Assembly: GCA_965216195.1 (NCBI GenBank) | Contig: OZ244151.1 | Coordinates: 682,001-746,000, forward strand | Direction: 5' to 3' | Length of the DNA: 64,000 nt | From: Aridibacter sp965216195 | GTDB taxonomy: Bacteria; Acidobacteriota; Blastocatellia; Pyrinomonadales; Pyrinomonadaceae | In this document: one piece after another, positions 8,655 through 17,625 of the stretch | How positions within the stretch are numbered: the first letter of the stretch is position 1 | Layout: each line of letters starts with the position of its first letter | The notes under the pieces: model-generated | Database searches by the model: none | What the model was told of the DNA's origin: nothing | The model's input: the letters and a program-made list of their open reading frames with translations, nothing else | Translations under genes and position numbers: made by a program

Positions 8655-9836
8655 TTACTGAATAACTTTGTATTTTTTGAGGATTCGAACTGTTTTATCA
8701 AGCGGAATAGCATTGACGCGTCGTCCTTTTTGTCCAGACATTGTGTGCGCACGAAAAAGAGAATTGTAGATGGCTTCCTCGGTTGCTTCGATGGTCGCCA
8801 GGAATAGGGGCGACATTGAATTATTCCGTATGAATTCACTTGGATTTTTGGCTGTAGAAAAAGCGATTGAATAATCTCCGCTGCCGTTTGTACCGGCGGA
8901 GCCCGTACGAGCGAGTCCCATCATGGTACGCGCCGCCATACGTTTGAGGTTTCTTGCGTCAACTGGAGCATCGGTTGCAACCACGATTATTATTGAGCCA
9001 TCCGCGTTGTCGCTTAGGTCTTGACGACGTCGTTTTACACCGGTCATACCCCTGCCGAGAGCGTTTTTCATGTAGTATTTTCCGAGCTCGACGCCAACAG
9101 GCGCGCCGTCTATTTTCAGTACACCGCCAAAATTACTCTGGACGAGAACTCCAACCGTATAACCGCCTAAATTCACGGGAAGTTTTCGCGAGGATGTTCC
9201 GATTCCGCCCTTCCAGCCAAATGCAATTGTTCCGGTTCCTGCTCCGACCGCGCCTTCGACAACCGTTCCCGACTGCGCATTTTTGATTGCATAGAAAACA
9301 TCTTTGCGGGTTATTCTTCGTGCTCGAATGTCGTTTAAATAGCCATCGTTGGTTTCAGCGACAACCGGATTAATTGATCGCACGTTTTCGTTTCCTGGAA
9401 GCGCGAGCATATAGTCGATTAAAAAATTGCCAACTTTTGGAACGGCGAGCGTCGAAGTCAACAGTATCGGTGTTTCGATTTCGCCCAACTCTTCAATTTG
9501 TGTAGAACCGATCAGTTTGCCAAATCCATTCCCAACGAAAACCGCTCCGGCTACTTTATCGCGAAACGTATTTCCGCCGTGAGGCAGGATCGCCGTCACA
9601 CCTGTTCTGATATTTTGGCCTTCGATGATCGTTTTGTGACCGACTTTTACCCCGTCAACATCGGTTATCGCATTTAATTTGCCAGTCGATAGAATTCCGG
9701 GTTTTACGCCTATATCCCGTGCTCTTGGTCGTTTTTCGGAAGAGTCTTGACCTAGGTTGCTAGACGTCAGCGTTAGAGAAAGTGCCGCAATAATGAAGAG
9801 AAATACTGAATTGTTAATGAATTTTGTTCGAAGCAT
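8655..9836 (-). CDS. P1-family (DmpA-like) aminopeptidase, secreted
   Basis: 393 residues with a signal peptide of about 28 residues. DmpA/P1 peptidases are N-terminal nucleophile hydrolases that cleave autocatalytically before a serine to give two chains. The family start GKLNAITDVDGVKVGHKTI, the glycine-rich GAVGAGTGTIAFGWKGGIG and the nucleophile region GTSSR, then TVGVLVQSNFG, are all present. The Asn-rich EMVATDAPVDA-type core (VVATDAPVDARNLKRMA) also fits. Typical substrates are N-terminal D-amino or beta-amino acids of short peptides. The specific substrate here is unknown. Confidence 0.9.
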   Translation of the reverse strand: MLRTKFINNSVFLFIIAALSLTLTSSNLGQDSSEKRPRARDIGVKPGILSTGKLNAITDVDGVKVGHKTIIEGQNIRTGVTAILPHGGNTFRDKVAGAVFVGNGFGKLIGSTQIEELGEIETPILLTSTLAVPKVGNFLIDYMLALPGNENVRSINPVVAETNDGYLNDIRARRITRKDVFYAIKNAQSGTVVEGAVGAGTGTIAFGWKGGIGTSSRKLPVNLGGYTVGVLVQSNFGGVLKIDGAPVGVELGKYYMKNALGRGMTGVKRRRQDLSDNADGSIIIVVATDAPVDARNLKRMAARTMMGLARTGSAGTNGSGDYSIAFSTAKNPSEFIRNNSMSPLFLATIEATEEAIYNSLFRAHTMSGQKGRRVNAIPLDKTVRILKKYKVIQ

Positions 9837-9864
9837 CTCGCTGAAACCTTATTAAACACGAGGA

Positions 9865-10725
9865 TTAAACGTTCGCTTTTGCGTTAACCTTTTTTCGGAT
9901 ACGGAAGACTCCCATTAAATACCAAAGGAGTCCATGAGAGACATATGCAACGGCGATCGCCAGCAAGACATACTGCGAGTAAAGCCAGACGAGCATTCCG
10001 ATCGCGCCTAAAACCAGAACCAGATAAAGGTTTCTTTTGCCTGCACCGGTATTTTTAAAACTCGAGTAGCGAAGAGTACTGACCATCAGACCCCCAAGGA
10101 CCGGTAAAAGAACAAGCAGCAAGGTAGTATAGAATTTTCCCGCGCTTACGCCGTAAGAATTTAAGGGCGAGGGCGCGAAATGCACGATTGCCGCTATAAG
10201 TCCCGCCGCTGGGGGAATTGGTAAACCGACAAAGTGTTTTTTGTCGATCTTGGGTGTTCCTTCTCGTAAAACTCTGGGTCGGGTAGCTTGAAGGTTGAAA
10301 CGCGCGAGCCTGAGAACGCCGCACATCAAAAATACAAATAGCGCGAAAATACCTACATTATGAACCGGACTCGTTTCAGCAAAACTTGCGCCAACACCCC
10401 ATCCATATGCGAGTGTGACCGGAGCTATTCCAAAAGTTAAAACATCTGCAAGCGAATCGAGTTGAACACCAAGTTCCGTAGTGGTTTTGGTCATCCGCGC
10501 CAAGCGTCCGTCAAGGGTGTCAAAAAGAATCGCCAGACCGATAGCTTTAGCTGCGTAGTCAAAATAAACTGCTGCTTGCTCAGGATTTATCTCGATGATT
10601 TGAAAACCCCGCAATGAAGAGATAACCGCCAAAAAACCCATTGCGATATTTGCGGCGGTAAACGCCGTCGGAATGAGGAAGAGTCCTTTTTTAAGGCCCT
10701 TATGGTTTACAGTTTCTTCAGCCAT
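9865..10725 (-). CDS. pssA: CDP-diacylglycerol-serine O-phosphatidyltransferase
   Basis: Makes phosphatidylserine from CDP-diacylglycerol and serine in the inner membrane. 286 residues, multi-pass. The CDP-alcohol phosphatidyltransferase motif DGx2ARx8Gx3Dx3D is complete (DGRLARMTKTTTELGVQLD continuing to SLAD). It lies 9 bp downstream of psd in one operon, so the pair makes phosphatidylethanolamine. The long hydrophobic C-terminal half matches the PssA subtype II found with archaeal-type Psd. Confidence 0.95.
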   Translation of the reverse strand: MAEETVNHKGLKKGLFLIPTAFTAANIAMGFLAVISSLRGFQIIEINPEQAAVYFDYAAKAIGLAILFDTLDGRLARMTKTTTELGVQLDSLADVLTFGIAPVTLAYGWGVGASFAETSPVHNVGIFALFVFLMCGVLRLARFNLQATRPRVLREGTPKIDKKHFVGLPIPPAAGLIAAIVHFAPSPLNSYGVSAGKFYTTLLLVLLPVLGGLMVSTLRYSSFKNTGAGKRNLYLVLVLGAIGMLVWLYSQYVLLAIAVAYVSHGLLWYLMGVFRIRKKVNAKANV

Positions 10726-10734
10726 TAGTTGGGG

Positions 10735-11337
10735 TTATTCTACCACTTTTGCGATTATTGTTTCTCCGCCCTTAACTTTTTCGCCAACTTTAACCAAAAC
10801 CTCTACATTCTTTGGCATCAACAAATCCGTTCGCGAGCCAAATTTTATCAGCCCAAATCTCTCGCCCCGCTCAAGACGATCCCCGATTTTCTTCCAACAA
10901 ACAATTCGGCGCGCTACGATTCCAACGATTTGCGTGCAGACCACGGTCATTTTTTCGTTTTCGATGGTGACGGCGTTTCGTTCGTTCGTTTTGCTTGCCT
11001 CATTGCTCGTAGCCGGAGCCTTTTTCCCCTTAAAAAGTTCTACACCTTTAACCTCTCCTGCAATCGGCGAGCGATTAATATGTACATCAAGTGGCGACAG
11101 AAAAACGCTTACGAATTTTCCTTGATCCCGTTCCTCGATTTTCGTAACTTTTCCATCCGCTGCCGAGACAATCAACCCCGGATCGGTCGGTATGTTTCTG
11201 TCAGGATCGCGAAAGAAAAAAGCCATAAATGCCGCTAACGCAACAAATAGGACACAAAAGAGCCACAATTGAAGCAGCGCAAAAACAGCTGCGAGTAGGA
11301 GCGGGAGTGCTACGAACGGTATGCCATCTTTGATCAT
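10735..11337 (-). CDS. psd: Phosphatidylserine decarboxylase, short archaeal-type
   Basis: Converts phosphatidylserine to phosphatidylethanolamine. The enzyme is processed at a Gly-Ser bond to form a pyruvoyl group. 200 residues, the short form. Two membrane helices at the N-terminus, FFRDPDRNIP, SPLDVHINRSPIAGEV, and the self-cleavage site in LIKFGSRTDLLMP (G-S). First gene of the psd-pssA operon. Two terminator hairpins lie just upstream (11406-11479) and insulate it from the previous gene, so its promoter must lie within 11338-11405. Confidence 0.95.
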   Translation of the reverse strand: MIKDGIPFVALPLLLAAVFALLQLWLFCVLFVALAAFMAFFFRDPDRNIPTDPGLIVSAADGKVTKIEERDQGKFVSVFLSPLDVHINRSPIAGEVKGVELFKGKKAPATSNEASKTNERNAVTIENEKMTVVCTQIVGIVARRIVCWKKIGDRLERGERFGLIKFGSRTDLLMPKNVEVLVKVGEKVKGGETIIAKVVE

Positions 11338-11405
11338 ATCTAAAGTTATAAGAGGCTAGCGGGTAGATCCGACGTGTCTTCGTCAACCTGCCATCCGCTA
11401 ACCTC

Positions 11406-11436
11406 AAAAACAGGGCTATCATACGCCAAAGCCCTG
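11406..11436 (-). terminator. Second of two tandem rho-independent terminators
   Basis: On the minus strand, a 7-bp perfect stem (CAGGGCT / AGCCCTG, 11411-11417 with 11430-11436) is followed by five T. It lies about 15 bp beyond the first terminator and upstream of psd, giving strong insulation after the TM2-like gene. Confidence 0.8.
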
Positions 11437-11449
11437 CATATTAAAAATC

Positions 11450-11479
11450 AAAAAAGCCCGATGAAATTAAACACCGGGC
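11450..11479 (-). terminator. Rho-independent terminator of the TM2-like gene
   Basis: On the minus strand, an 8-bp stem (GCCCGGTG / CATCGGGC with one G-T pair), an 8-nt loop and six T. It begins about 35 bp after the stop of the small membrane gene. Confidence 0.87.
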
Positions 11480-11513
11480 GAACGAGGAGGATTGTGCAAA
11501 GAGGAGAAATAAA

Positions 11514-11732
11514 TTATCTCACGGGGAAGTCTTTTGCGTAGCTATAAGCACACCATGCTGCAATCACGTGAACAACCCAGCCAAGCAATCCCGCTGAACC
11601 AATCCATGAAAAACCCGTTAAGAGAAGCCACACGATCCCAACGATAACTCTTCCGTTGTAAATCTGTCCCAAACCGGGAATCAATAAACTTAAAAACCCT
11701 GCAATAATCGGCTCGCGCATTTTATTTTTCAC
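11514..11732 (-). CDS. Small TM2-like membrane protein
   Basis: 72 residues. Hydrophobic hairpin protein: AGFLSLLIPGLGQIYNGRVIVGI, a second helix, then GLLGWVVHVIAAWCAYSYAKD. The pattern 'PGLGQxYNG..' followed by two helices and a C-terminal aromatic segment is that of short TM2/DUF5683-like proteins. Monocistronic, with a purine-rich ribosome site (GGAGG) just upstream and two strong terminators downstream. Role unknown. Confidence 0.75.
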   Translation of the reverse strand: MKNKMREPIIAGFLSLLIPGLGQIYNGRVIVGIVWLLLTGFSWIGSAGLLGWVVHVIAAWCAYSYAKDFPVR

Positions 11733-11784
11733 CTCCGTTTAATTATACGGCGGAAGCGAGCACGTTGTTCCAAAAAAAAGGAAT

Positions 11785-13686
11785 TTATTTTTTCGGCGGT
11801 TCCACTTTAACGAGTTTGCCGCGAAAGACGTTTTTTACGCGTTTTACAAGTGGATGGTTATCGGCATATTGCCAAAGTTCCTCTTCGGTAGGGTTTTCCG
11901 GTAAGACCGGAGCTTCGTCATTAAATTCAACTTCTTGAGCAAGTTCAGAAACAATTTCGAGAGCTTTATTCTTAGCGGGAGCGGTTGCGGTACCTGAACC
12001 ATTTGTCTGTGATCCGCTCTCGGGCTGAGAAGCTGGCGTCTTTTCACTTCTGGCGCCAAAAAGTGCTGAGATTAAACTCCGTGGATCGCCCAGAAGTTTC
12101 AAATCATCGCCCTCGCGCAAGAGGCGCTCCTCAAAATCCTTGTCGAGTTTTTTATCCTCGAAGTGCACAAGGTCTTCCGATGAAATGGGTTCGAGCTTGA
12201 CGGGCATCGAGTCCGGGTCGATCGAGATCTTGTCTTTTATCGAGCCCTTTATTTTTGGCGGCACAGCAAGATCCACTTCCGTGAGGTCAACAGCTTTTTC
12301 GGGTTCGAGTTTCGCTTCTTTTTTTTCATCGGATGAATACTCTTGGGGCTTAGTGTGAGTTTCGGGGGTTGTTGCTAGCGGGACATCACGGTCTTTCGCC
12401 GGTTTGACCGGAAATGGAACCTCATCCGGAATGTTTCCGGACTTTAGAGTTTTTTTTTCCTGCTCGGCGTATGTATCAGACGCATCCGGTTCTTGGTTTA
12501 CACCCTCATCGGATAGGGAGAGCGCATTTTCAAGTTTCGCCATACGCGCAAGAAGCTCTTCAACGGGACTTACCGAACGCATTTCGATGAGTTTTATCAA
12601 ACCGATTTCTAGTAGATAGCGAGGCTCATTTGCGTCGCGCATTTTCGTTTCTGTTTCGGCGATTGAATTAAAAAAGCGGATTAGATCGGTTTCAAGAAAA
12701 GGAGCGGACCGTTCCTTAAGTTCTTTAATATCAAGAATCGCCGATTCAAGAAGTGCGCTCGATCCACCAGCAATTTTCACAATCAGGAGGTCGCGAATAA
12801 AGGTTAAAAGGTCACGTGAAAAGTTTCTTAGATCCTGACCGCGTTCGACCAGGTCTTCTACGACTTCTAATGCTAAGGTCGAATTATTGTCAGCGATCGC
12901 CTTGATGGTTTTTGTCAGGTTTTCCGCTGAAGCGATACCAAGCGCCTTGATCACATCTTCGGTTTCGATCTTTTCGCCGGAGAAACTAATCACTTGATCA
13001 AAATTGCTTTGTGCGTCTCGCATCGAGCCCTCGCCCGAGCGCGCTATCTCCCGCAGCGCATCATTTGAGACATTGATCGCTTCGGCTCCGGCAATTTCTT
13101 TTAAGCGATCGAGAATCTTTTTAAGCGGAATAGTTCTAAAATCAAACTGTTGGCAACGGGAAAGAATTGTATCGGGGACTTTGTGAAGCTCGGTTGTTGC
13201 CATTACAAACACAACGTTTTCCGGCGGCTCTTCGAGGGTTTTTAAGAGCGCGTTAAACGAGGAAGTCGAGAGCATGTGGACCTCGTCGATGATAAAAACC
13301 TTAAAACGATCGCGCGCGGCATTCACGTTGATGCTTTCAAGAATTATCTCACGTATGTCGTCAACGCCCGTGTGTGAAGCGGCGTCGAATTCAAGCACGT
13401 CGAGCGAACGGCTTTCCGCGATTTCCTTACAGGAATCGCAGGCTTCGTTTGTGTCAGTGTCGCACGGTTTGGGGTTTGCCGCTTCGGTTTTTTGACAGTT
13501 TAGAGCTTTTGCAAGAAGCCGGGCAGTAGTCGTTTTGCCGACGCCCCGCGCCCCTGAAAATAGGTAGGCGTGGTGCAAGCGGTCGAATTCGATTGCGTTG
13601 CGCAGCGTTTGCGTAATCGCATCTTGACCAATGACTTCCTCAAAAGTTTGAGGTCGCCATTTTCTGGCAATAACTTGATAGGACAT
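11785..13686 (-). CDS. dnaX: DNA polymerase III subunits gamma and tau
   Basis: Clamp-loader ATPase of the replisome. 633 residues. Walker A GARGVGKTTTARLLAK near residue 45, four zinc-binding cysteines in the C-x-P-C and CDSC region near residues 64-85, Walker B FIIDEVHML and sensor SRCQQFDFR. Domain III (helical) follows. The C-terminal third, about residues 400-560, is low-complexity and acidic, and the end FRGKLVKVEPPKK is basic. It shares a direction with the DUF4345 gene and with the SRP RNA upstream; ffs next to dnaX is a common bacterial arrangement. I see no obvious slippery run for a gamma frameshift. Confidence 0.96.
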   Translation of the reverse strand: MSYQVIARKWRPQTFEEVIGQDAITQTLRNAIEFDRLHHAYLFSGARGVGKTTTARLLAKALNCQKTEAANPKPCDTDTNEACDSCKEIAESRSLDVLEFDAASHTGVDDIREIILESINVNAARDRFKVFIIDEVHMLSTSSFNALLKTLEEPPENVVFVMATTELHKVPDTILSRCQQFDFRTIPLKKILDRLKEIAGAEAINVSNDALREIARSGEGSMRDAQSNFDQVISFSGEKIETEDVIKALGIASAENLTKTIKAIADNNSTLALEVVEDLVERGQDLRNFSRDLLTFIRDLLIVKIAGGSSALLESAILDIKELKERSAPFLETDLIRFFNSIAETETKMRDANEPRYLLEIGLIKLIEMRSVSPVEELLARMAKLENALSLSDEGVNQEPDASDTYAEQEKKTLKSGNIPDEVPFPVKPAKDRDVPLATTPETHTKPQEYSSDEKKEAKLEPEKAVDLTEVDLAVPPKIKGSIKDKISIDPDSMPVKLEPISSEDLVHFEDKKLDKDFEERLLREGDDLKLLGDPRSLISALFGARSEKTPASQPESGSQTNGSGTATAPAKNKALEIVSELAQEVEFNDEAPVLPENPTEEELWQYADNHPLVKRVKNVFRGKLVKVEPPKK

Positions 13687-13699
13687 TGTCGAACTTGCC

Positions 13700-14092
13700 T
13701 TAGATATTATCGGTTTTGCGGTTCCGCGACAAGCAATAAAGAGCTAAAGCAACTCCAAGGATTTCAGCAGCCAAAAGATAATACATTATGGCTCTATTTG
13801 GTGGGTTAGCCACAATTCCGAAAAATCTCGCAACGCCAAAACCTCCGAGCGAAATTGCTTGAAAGATCAGACCGATTCGAATAAGGCATTCGTTTTTAAG
13901 GCAGTAAAATAGAAATACAGCGATTGCAAACATACAGCCGCCGTAGGTTGCTCGAAGGTCAATTATCGAGGTTGGGGTCGGAAGGGAGATGTCGACGCTC
14001 GATCCCCAGTAAACAGGATCGGCAAGAAAGATTACTCCAATTGCGGCGTAAACAGATGCTGTAATAAAGACGGAAAACTTTGATAGCCCCAT
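13700..14092 (-). CDS. DUF4345-like four-helix membrane protein
   Basis: 130 residues with four hydrophobic helices. The LRATYGGCMFAIAVFLFYCL segment after helix 1 is the hallmark of DUF4345, and 'GFGVARFFGI..NPPNRAIMYYLLAAEILG' is also consistent. It lies 13 bp upstream of dnaX on the same strand, probably co-transcribed. No function is established for the family. Confidence 0.75.
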   Translation of the reverse strand: MGLSKFSVFITASVYAAIGVIFLADPVYWGSSVDISLPTPTSIIDLRATYGGCMFAIAVFLFYCLKNECLIRIGLIFQAISLGGFGVARFFGIVANPPNRAIMYYLLAAEILGVALALYCLSRNRKTDNI

Positions 14093-14111
14093 ATCCTTTT
14101 AAAATAATGGA

Positions 14112-14211
14112 GGCTTCAGACTTAACCGCAACACAGGTTGAAATTGCTACCGTTGCTCGATTCCTCGCCTGGCGGAGTTCACAACACAGACCTTGTGCGG
14201 AGCCTGAAGCC
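14112..14211 (-). ncRNA. ffs: Signal recognition particle RNA, small bacterial type
   Basis: 4.5S-type RNA that binds Ffh and targets membrane proteins. Read on the minus strand it contains the conserved core GTGAACTCCGCCAGG, then the apical hairpin CGA-GGAA-TCG with a GGAA (GNRA) tetraloop, then AGCAACGGTAGCA. The CAGG/AGCA pair forms the symmetric Ffh-binding loop. The ends pair over 8 bp (GGCTTCAG with CTGAAGCC), then CCGCA/TGCGG and AGGT/ACCT, giving the single long hairpin expected. About 100 nt. Location beside dnaX is usual. Exact ends are estimates to within a few bases. Confidence 0.88.
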
Positions 14212-14399
14212 ATAATCGCCCATCCGAAATGCCGACTGGTCAAATGAAGTAATAATAAAATACTCGGCGCTATTTGTGAATTCCAAACTGTGTTTCATCT
14301 ATCGTATATTGCACCCAAAATATTTGCACTACTTCTAACCACCCATAATCTCTGGCAAATAGGTCGATAGCTCCGATAGAAGTTTTTAACGTTAGACTG

Positions 14400-16397
14400 T
14401 CAGGGAGCCGTTCCTTGTATTTCGCCGCTCGTTTGAGGAGTCTGACCTGTTATCAGGCGGTTTGTGGCGGTTATTGCTAGCTTAGTTGCATTACGGTATT
14501 CGTCGCGGCTTACGACCCCATCCAAATTCTCATCAGGGTGGTTTGGAAAGTTTCTTGTAAATAGTCTAGTGAACGCGCCGCCAAAATGTTTAGGATTCTT
14601 TCCTTTAACCCGAAACGCAAGGTGGTCCCACAAACTTTCAGGAACATTGGAATAGATGGCTAATTCATTACGTGCAGCTGCGGTGAAGATCTCAAGCTTT
14701 TGATTTTTTCGAAAAAAACCAGAAATCGGTGGTCCAAATTTTTTCGGAAATTTTTTACCTTCTGCAGCGTCAATCAACAATCCGGAATTACACATTTCGA
14801 GTATGATTTGAATATAGCCAGCACCTATGCCACGCAAGGAATACAACAATCCAGGTCCTGTATCTAATCCGGCTTTGGCTAGCGTCGGATTAACTTTTAG
14901 GTTAGATAAATTCCACGGATGGTAACTGTAGCCTTTATTCTGATACGTAAACCCATGTCCGTAGCTGATCTCTCCATCGGTTGAATAACCATTGCTTGTT
15001 TCCAGGGCATGTGGATCCTTTTCATATGCTAATGAATGAGCTCGAACGTAGACTACAAAAACGTCGCAATTCCCTAGCTCGTCTTTCAAGGACTTGATAG
15101 AGGACCTAACGTTAGCAAGGGAGTCAGTACGCCACGCTTTCCAGATGACCTTGTTGAAGCCAAGGCTCAAAAATAACTTTATGATACGACCACCGTCCCG
15201 AACAAAGACCGTGTCTTTTCCTCCGTCTACTAGCAGGGCAACTTTCCGTGTTTTTTTACAACCCGGCTGCTGAAACTCTGCCTTCGCTTCTAAGCTGATC
15301 TCCCGAAATGGATTATCTGCTATCTTTGGTCGCCGCGTGACGACGAAGTCCATGGAGTATCGGTCTTCTCCAAAACTAGATCGAAACGACGCCTCAATGG
15401 CAGGTCTCTTAAAATCCTTTTCATCTTTCGGGAAGATCCGATCGGGCGTAGCCAAGCGGTCCTCGATCGTTTCGTAGTACGCAGTTTCAACGCCCTTGTT
15501 TTTTGCGGGATCAGTAATCAACGGGGTTGCGAAAGACCTTTCAAGTTGAACTATTTTTCCCGTTTTTGGGTCGGATAAGACATGAATCACCGGGTGGGCA
15601 TACATGGCGGTTGGAAAAATATCTATAAACGTATAACAAAGCGGCTTTGAGGTCTTGAATATTTCTCTAGACTTTATGATGCCTCTTTCAGCTACGACCG
15701 ATCCCTTCGAAAGCGGTTTTGGATTTCCAAGCGCCAAGACAATCCTGTCCGAAAATTCTCTTTTTATAATCTCACTCCTGACAGTATCGGCAGAGGACGC
15801 GCAGGTGTCACCCCGAGTCAGATAAAATTTTGTGACGATAGCGTCCTGATCAACACGAACAAATTCGCCGGCTTCTATATTAATTTTTGGTGAGTACGCA
15901 GTGACCAAAATCAGGCTCTTAGAAAGTAGTTTAATGTGGTATCTAAAAGTTGCGGAAAACGTGCCTTTCTTTTTTATAAGTGTTTTAGAATATGGTGGCT
16001 TCCAATATTTCCTTTGAAGACAGCCCATTTCTTTACACTCGTAAAACACGTCAAATCCGTTGGAATCAAATTTTCCCTCAAAGCGGGCGCTAATTCTTCC
16101 GGTAAATACATTTACCCTCTCGGGATAGCTGTGTCCCATGCCTACGGTCACGCTACCGTCGTTACCAATTTTAAAGAACGATAGTGTATTTGGATTCAAC
16201 CACCTCTCCCAACGTCCGCGATCACCTGGAGTCCTGATACTCTGTCCTTCAAGGTCGCCGATCTTAAAAGGTGTGGGACTCGGTGTTTGTCCTATCGATT
16301 CAATCGGCGCACTCAAAAGGACAATAGTTAAAAAAATTGATAAAGATAAAAACGAGATCGAATAGATTTCGAACTTGGGGAAGTTTTCTTTGAACAT
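14400..16397 (-). CDS. Large secreted caspase-like (C14-type) protein with C-terminal EF-hand
   Basis: 665 residues with an N-terminal signal or anchor (hydrophobic 13-30). Residues 40-370 are not recognised. Residues about 385-590 read like a caspase or metacaspase fold: strand KVALLVDGG, strand DVFVVYVRAHS with candidate catalytic H454, and strand IQIILEMCNSG with candidate catalytic C536 (compare D-x-C-x-SG). FTAAARNELAIYS follows, resembling the AA..E.A strand of such peptidases. An EF-hand loop DENLDGVVSRDEY sits at 622-634, which could confer calcium dependence. The usual GHG and DxC are altered, so activity is uncertain. About 190 bp of non-coding sequence precede it. Confidence 0.65.
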   Translation of the reverse strand: MFKENFPKFEIYSISFLSLSIFLTIVLLSAPIESIGQTPSPTPFKIGDLEGQSIRTPGDRGRWERWLNPNTLSFFKIGNDGSVTVGMGHSYPERVNVFTGRISARFEGKFDSNGFDVFYECKEMGCLQRKYWKPPYSKTLIKKKGTFSATFRYHIKLLSKSLILVTAYSPKINIEAGEFVRVDQDAIVTKFYLTRGDTCASSADTVRSEIIKREFSDRIVLALGNPKPLSKGSVVAERGIIKSREIFKTSKPLCYTFIDIFPTAMYAHPVIHVLSDPKTGKIVQLERSFATPLITDPAKNKGVETAYYETIEDRLATPDRIFPKDEKDFKRPAIEASFRSSFGEDRYSMDFVVTRRPKIADNPFREISLEAKAEFQQPGCKKTRKVALLVDGGKDTVFVRDGGRIIKLFLSLGFNKVIWKAWRTDSLANVRSSIKSLKDELGNCDVFVVYVRAHSLAYEKDPHALETSNGYSTDGEISYGHGFTYQNKGYSYHPWNLSNLKVNPTLAKAGLDTGPGLLYSLRGIGAGYIQIILEMCNSGLLIDAAEGKKFPKKFGPPISGFFRKNQKLEIFTAAARNELAIYSNVPESLWDHLAFRVKGKNPKHFGGAFTRLFTRNFPNHPDENLDGVVSRDEYRNATKLAITATNRLITGQTPQTSGEIQGTAP

Positions 16398-16592
16398 TTT
16401 CGCTCCTTTTACTGATAAGTTTACAACAAATTTAATTCAGCAGAAAGAATTTAGTAGTATTTACTCACGCCTCGCTGAGGACACTCAAAGGAAGCTAAGA
16501 TCCTAAACGAAAAAAAAACACCTAGAAATCGGACACATTGCCCAAGTTCTACAGTGTTTAACAGCGATTAGCTTTACTTGCTAAAATTAATC
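16398..16592. other. Intergenic region, no gene seen
   Basis: 195 bp between the start of the caspase-like gene and the 3' end of the tRNA-Ser gene, both on the minus strand. It is AT-rich, with a run of nine A near 16510. It presumably holds the caspase-like gene's promoter and the tRNA transcript end. No conserved structure recognised. Confidence 0.4.
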
Positions 16593-16682
16593 TGGCGGAA
16601 AGGGTGGGATTCGAACCCACGGTACCCGATAGGGCACACAGCATTTCCAATGCTGCCAGTTCAGCCACTCCTGCACCTTTCC
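16593..16682 (-). tRNA. tRNA-Ser (anticodon GGA)
   Basis: 90 nt. Acceptor stem GGAAAGG/CCTTTCC, discriminator G and encoded CCA. Anticodon stem CAGCA/TGCTG with loop TTGGAAA gives anticodon GGA. A long variable arm, as in class II tRNAs. T-arm GGGTTCGAATCCC. Confidence 0.96.
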
Positions 16683-16710
16683 CGCTTAAATTTTCAAGTT
16701 CTATTCTTCT

Positions 16711-17421
16711 CTATTCTTCGTCCGGAGACATCCAAGAATAGAAGAAGCCCGCCAAAACAGCACCCACAATCGGTGCGAGCCAGAAGAGCCAAAGCTGGCT
16801 GATCTGCGGAGCTCCAGCGAAAAGCGCAACACCGGTACTTCGCGCCGGATTAACCGACGTATTTGTAACCGGGATGCTGATCAAATGAATCAGAGTCAAA
16901 CCCAGACCGATGGCTATTGGCGCAAACCCCGCCGGAGCCAACTTATGAGTCGAGCCTAAAATGATCACCAGGAAGAAAAACGTCAAAACAACTTCGATCA
17001 CCAAACACGCGAGCAACGAATATCCGCCGGGCGATAAGTTCGCAAAGCCATTTGTCGCAAAAGCACCTGCCTGGCTCGAGTCAATCGTAAAACCGGTTTG
17101 CCCAGTTGCGATTACATACAAAATCGCCGCACCTGCAATCGCTCCCAGAACCTGCGCGACGATGTACGGTACCAATTCAGCGGCCGGAAAACGTTTTCCC
17201 GCCCACAAACCAAACGACACAGCCGGATTAAAATGACCGCCCGAAATATGTCCTACGGCGTAAGCCATTGTTAAGACCGTTAAACCAAACGCCAACGAAA
17301 CGCCTACAAAGCCGATTCCTAAGCCTGTGTCCGCAAACTTCGCAGCGAGCACGGCACTTCCACAACCACCCAAAACAAGCCAAAGTGTTCCAATAAATTC
17401 AGCTGAAAGCTTCTTTATCAT
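16711..17421 (-). CDS. aqpZ: Aquaporin Z-type water channel
   Basis: 236 residues, six helices plus two half-helices carrying the NPA boxes GGHFNPAVSFGLW and SVNPARSTGVAL. The narrow water-selective filter is suggested by T-x-V-NPAR and by the absence of the extra Asp of glycerol facilitators. Inner membrane. It sits between two tRNA-Ser genes on the same strand. Confidence 0.94.
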   Translation of the reverse strand: MIKKLSAEFIGTLWLVLGGCGSAVLAAKFADTGLGIGFVGVSLAFGLTVLTMAYAVGHISGGHFNPAVSFGLWAGKRFPAAELVPYIVAQVLGAIAGAAILYVIATGQTGFTIDSSQAGAFATNGFANLSPGGYSLLACLVIEVVLTFFFLVIILGSTHKLAPAGFAPIAIGLGLTLIHLISIPVTNTSVNPARSTGVALFAGAPQISQLWLFWLAPIVGAVLAGFFYSWMSPDEE

Positions 17422-17476
17422 GAGTTATTTTCTCCTGTTTCCTTATTGGGGGACAAAATGCATGTCGCAAAATAAA

Positions 17477-17567
<91 letters not shown>

Positions 17568-17625
17568 GTTAAGTAAGCCAATTCTATTTGTGTATCAATA
17601 TCTTTTCAAGTATGCTGCCGCGCGT

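Noticed and set aside
10673..11238. Plus-strand ORFs of 150 and 169 codons
   Set aside because: They overlap psd and pssA in antisense and have no motif; coding signal is on the minus strand.
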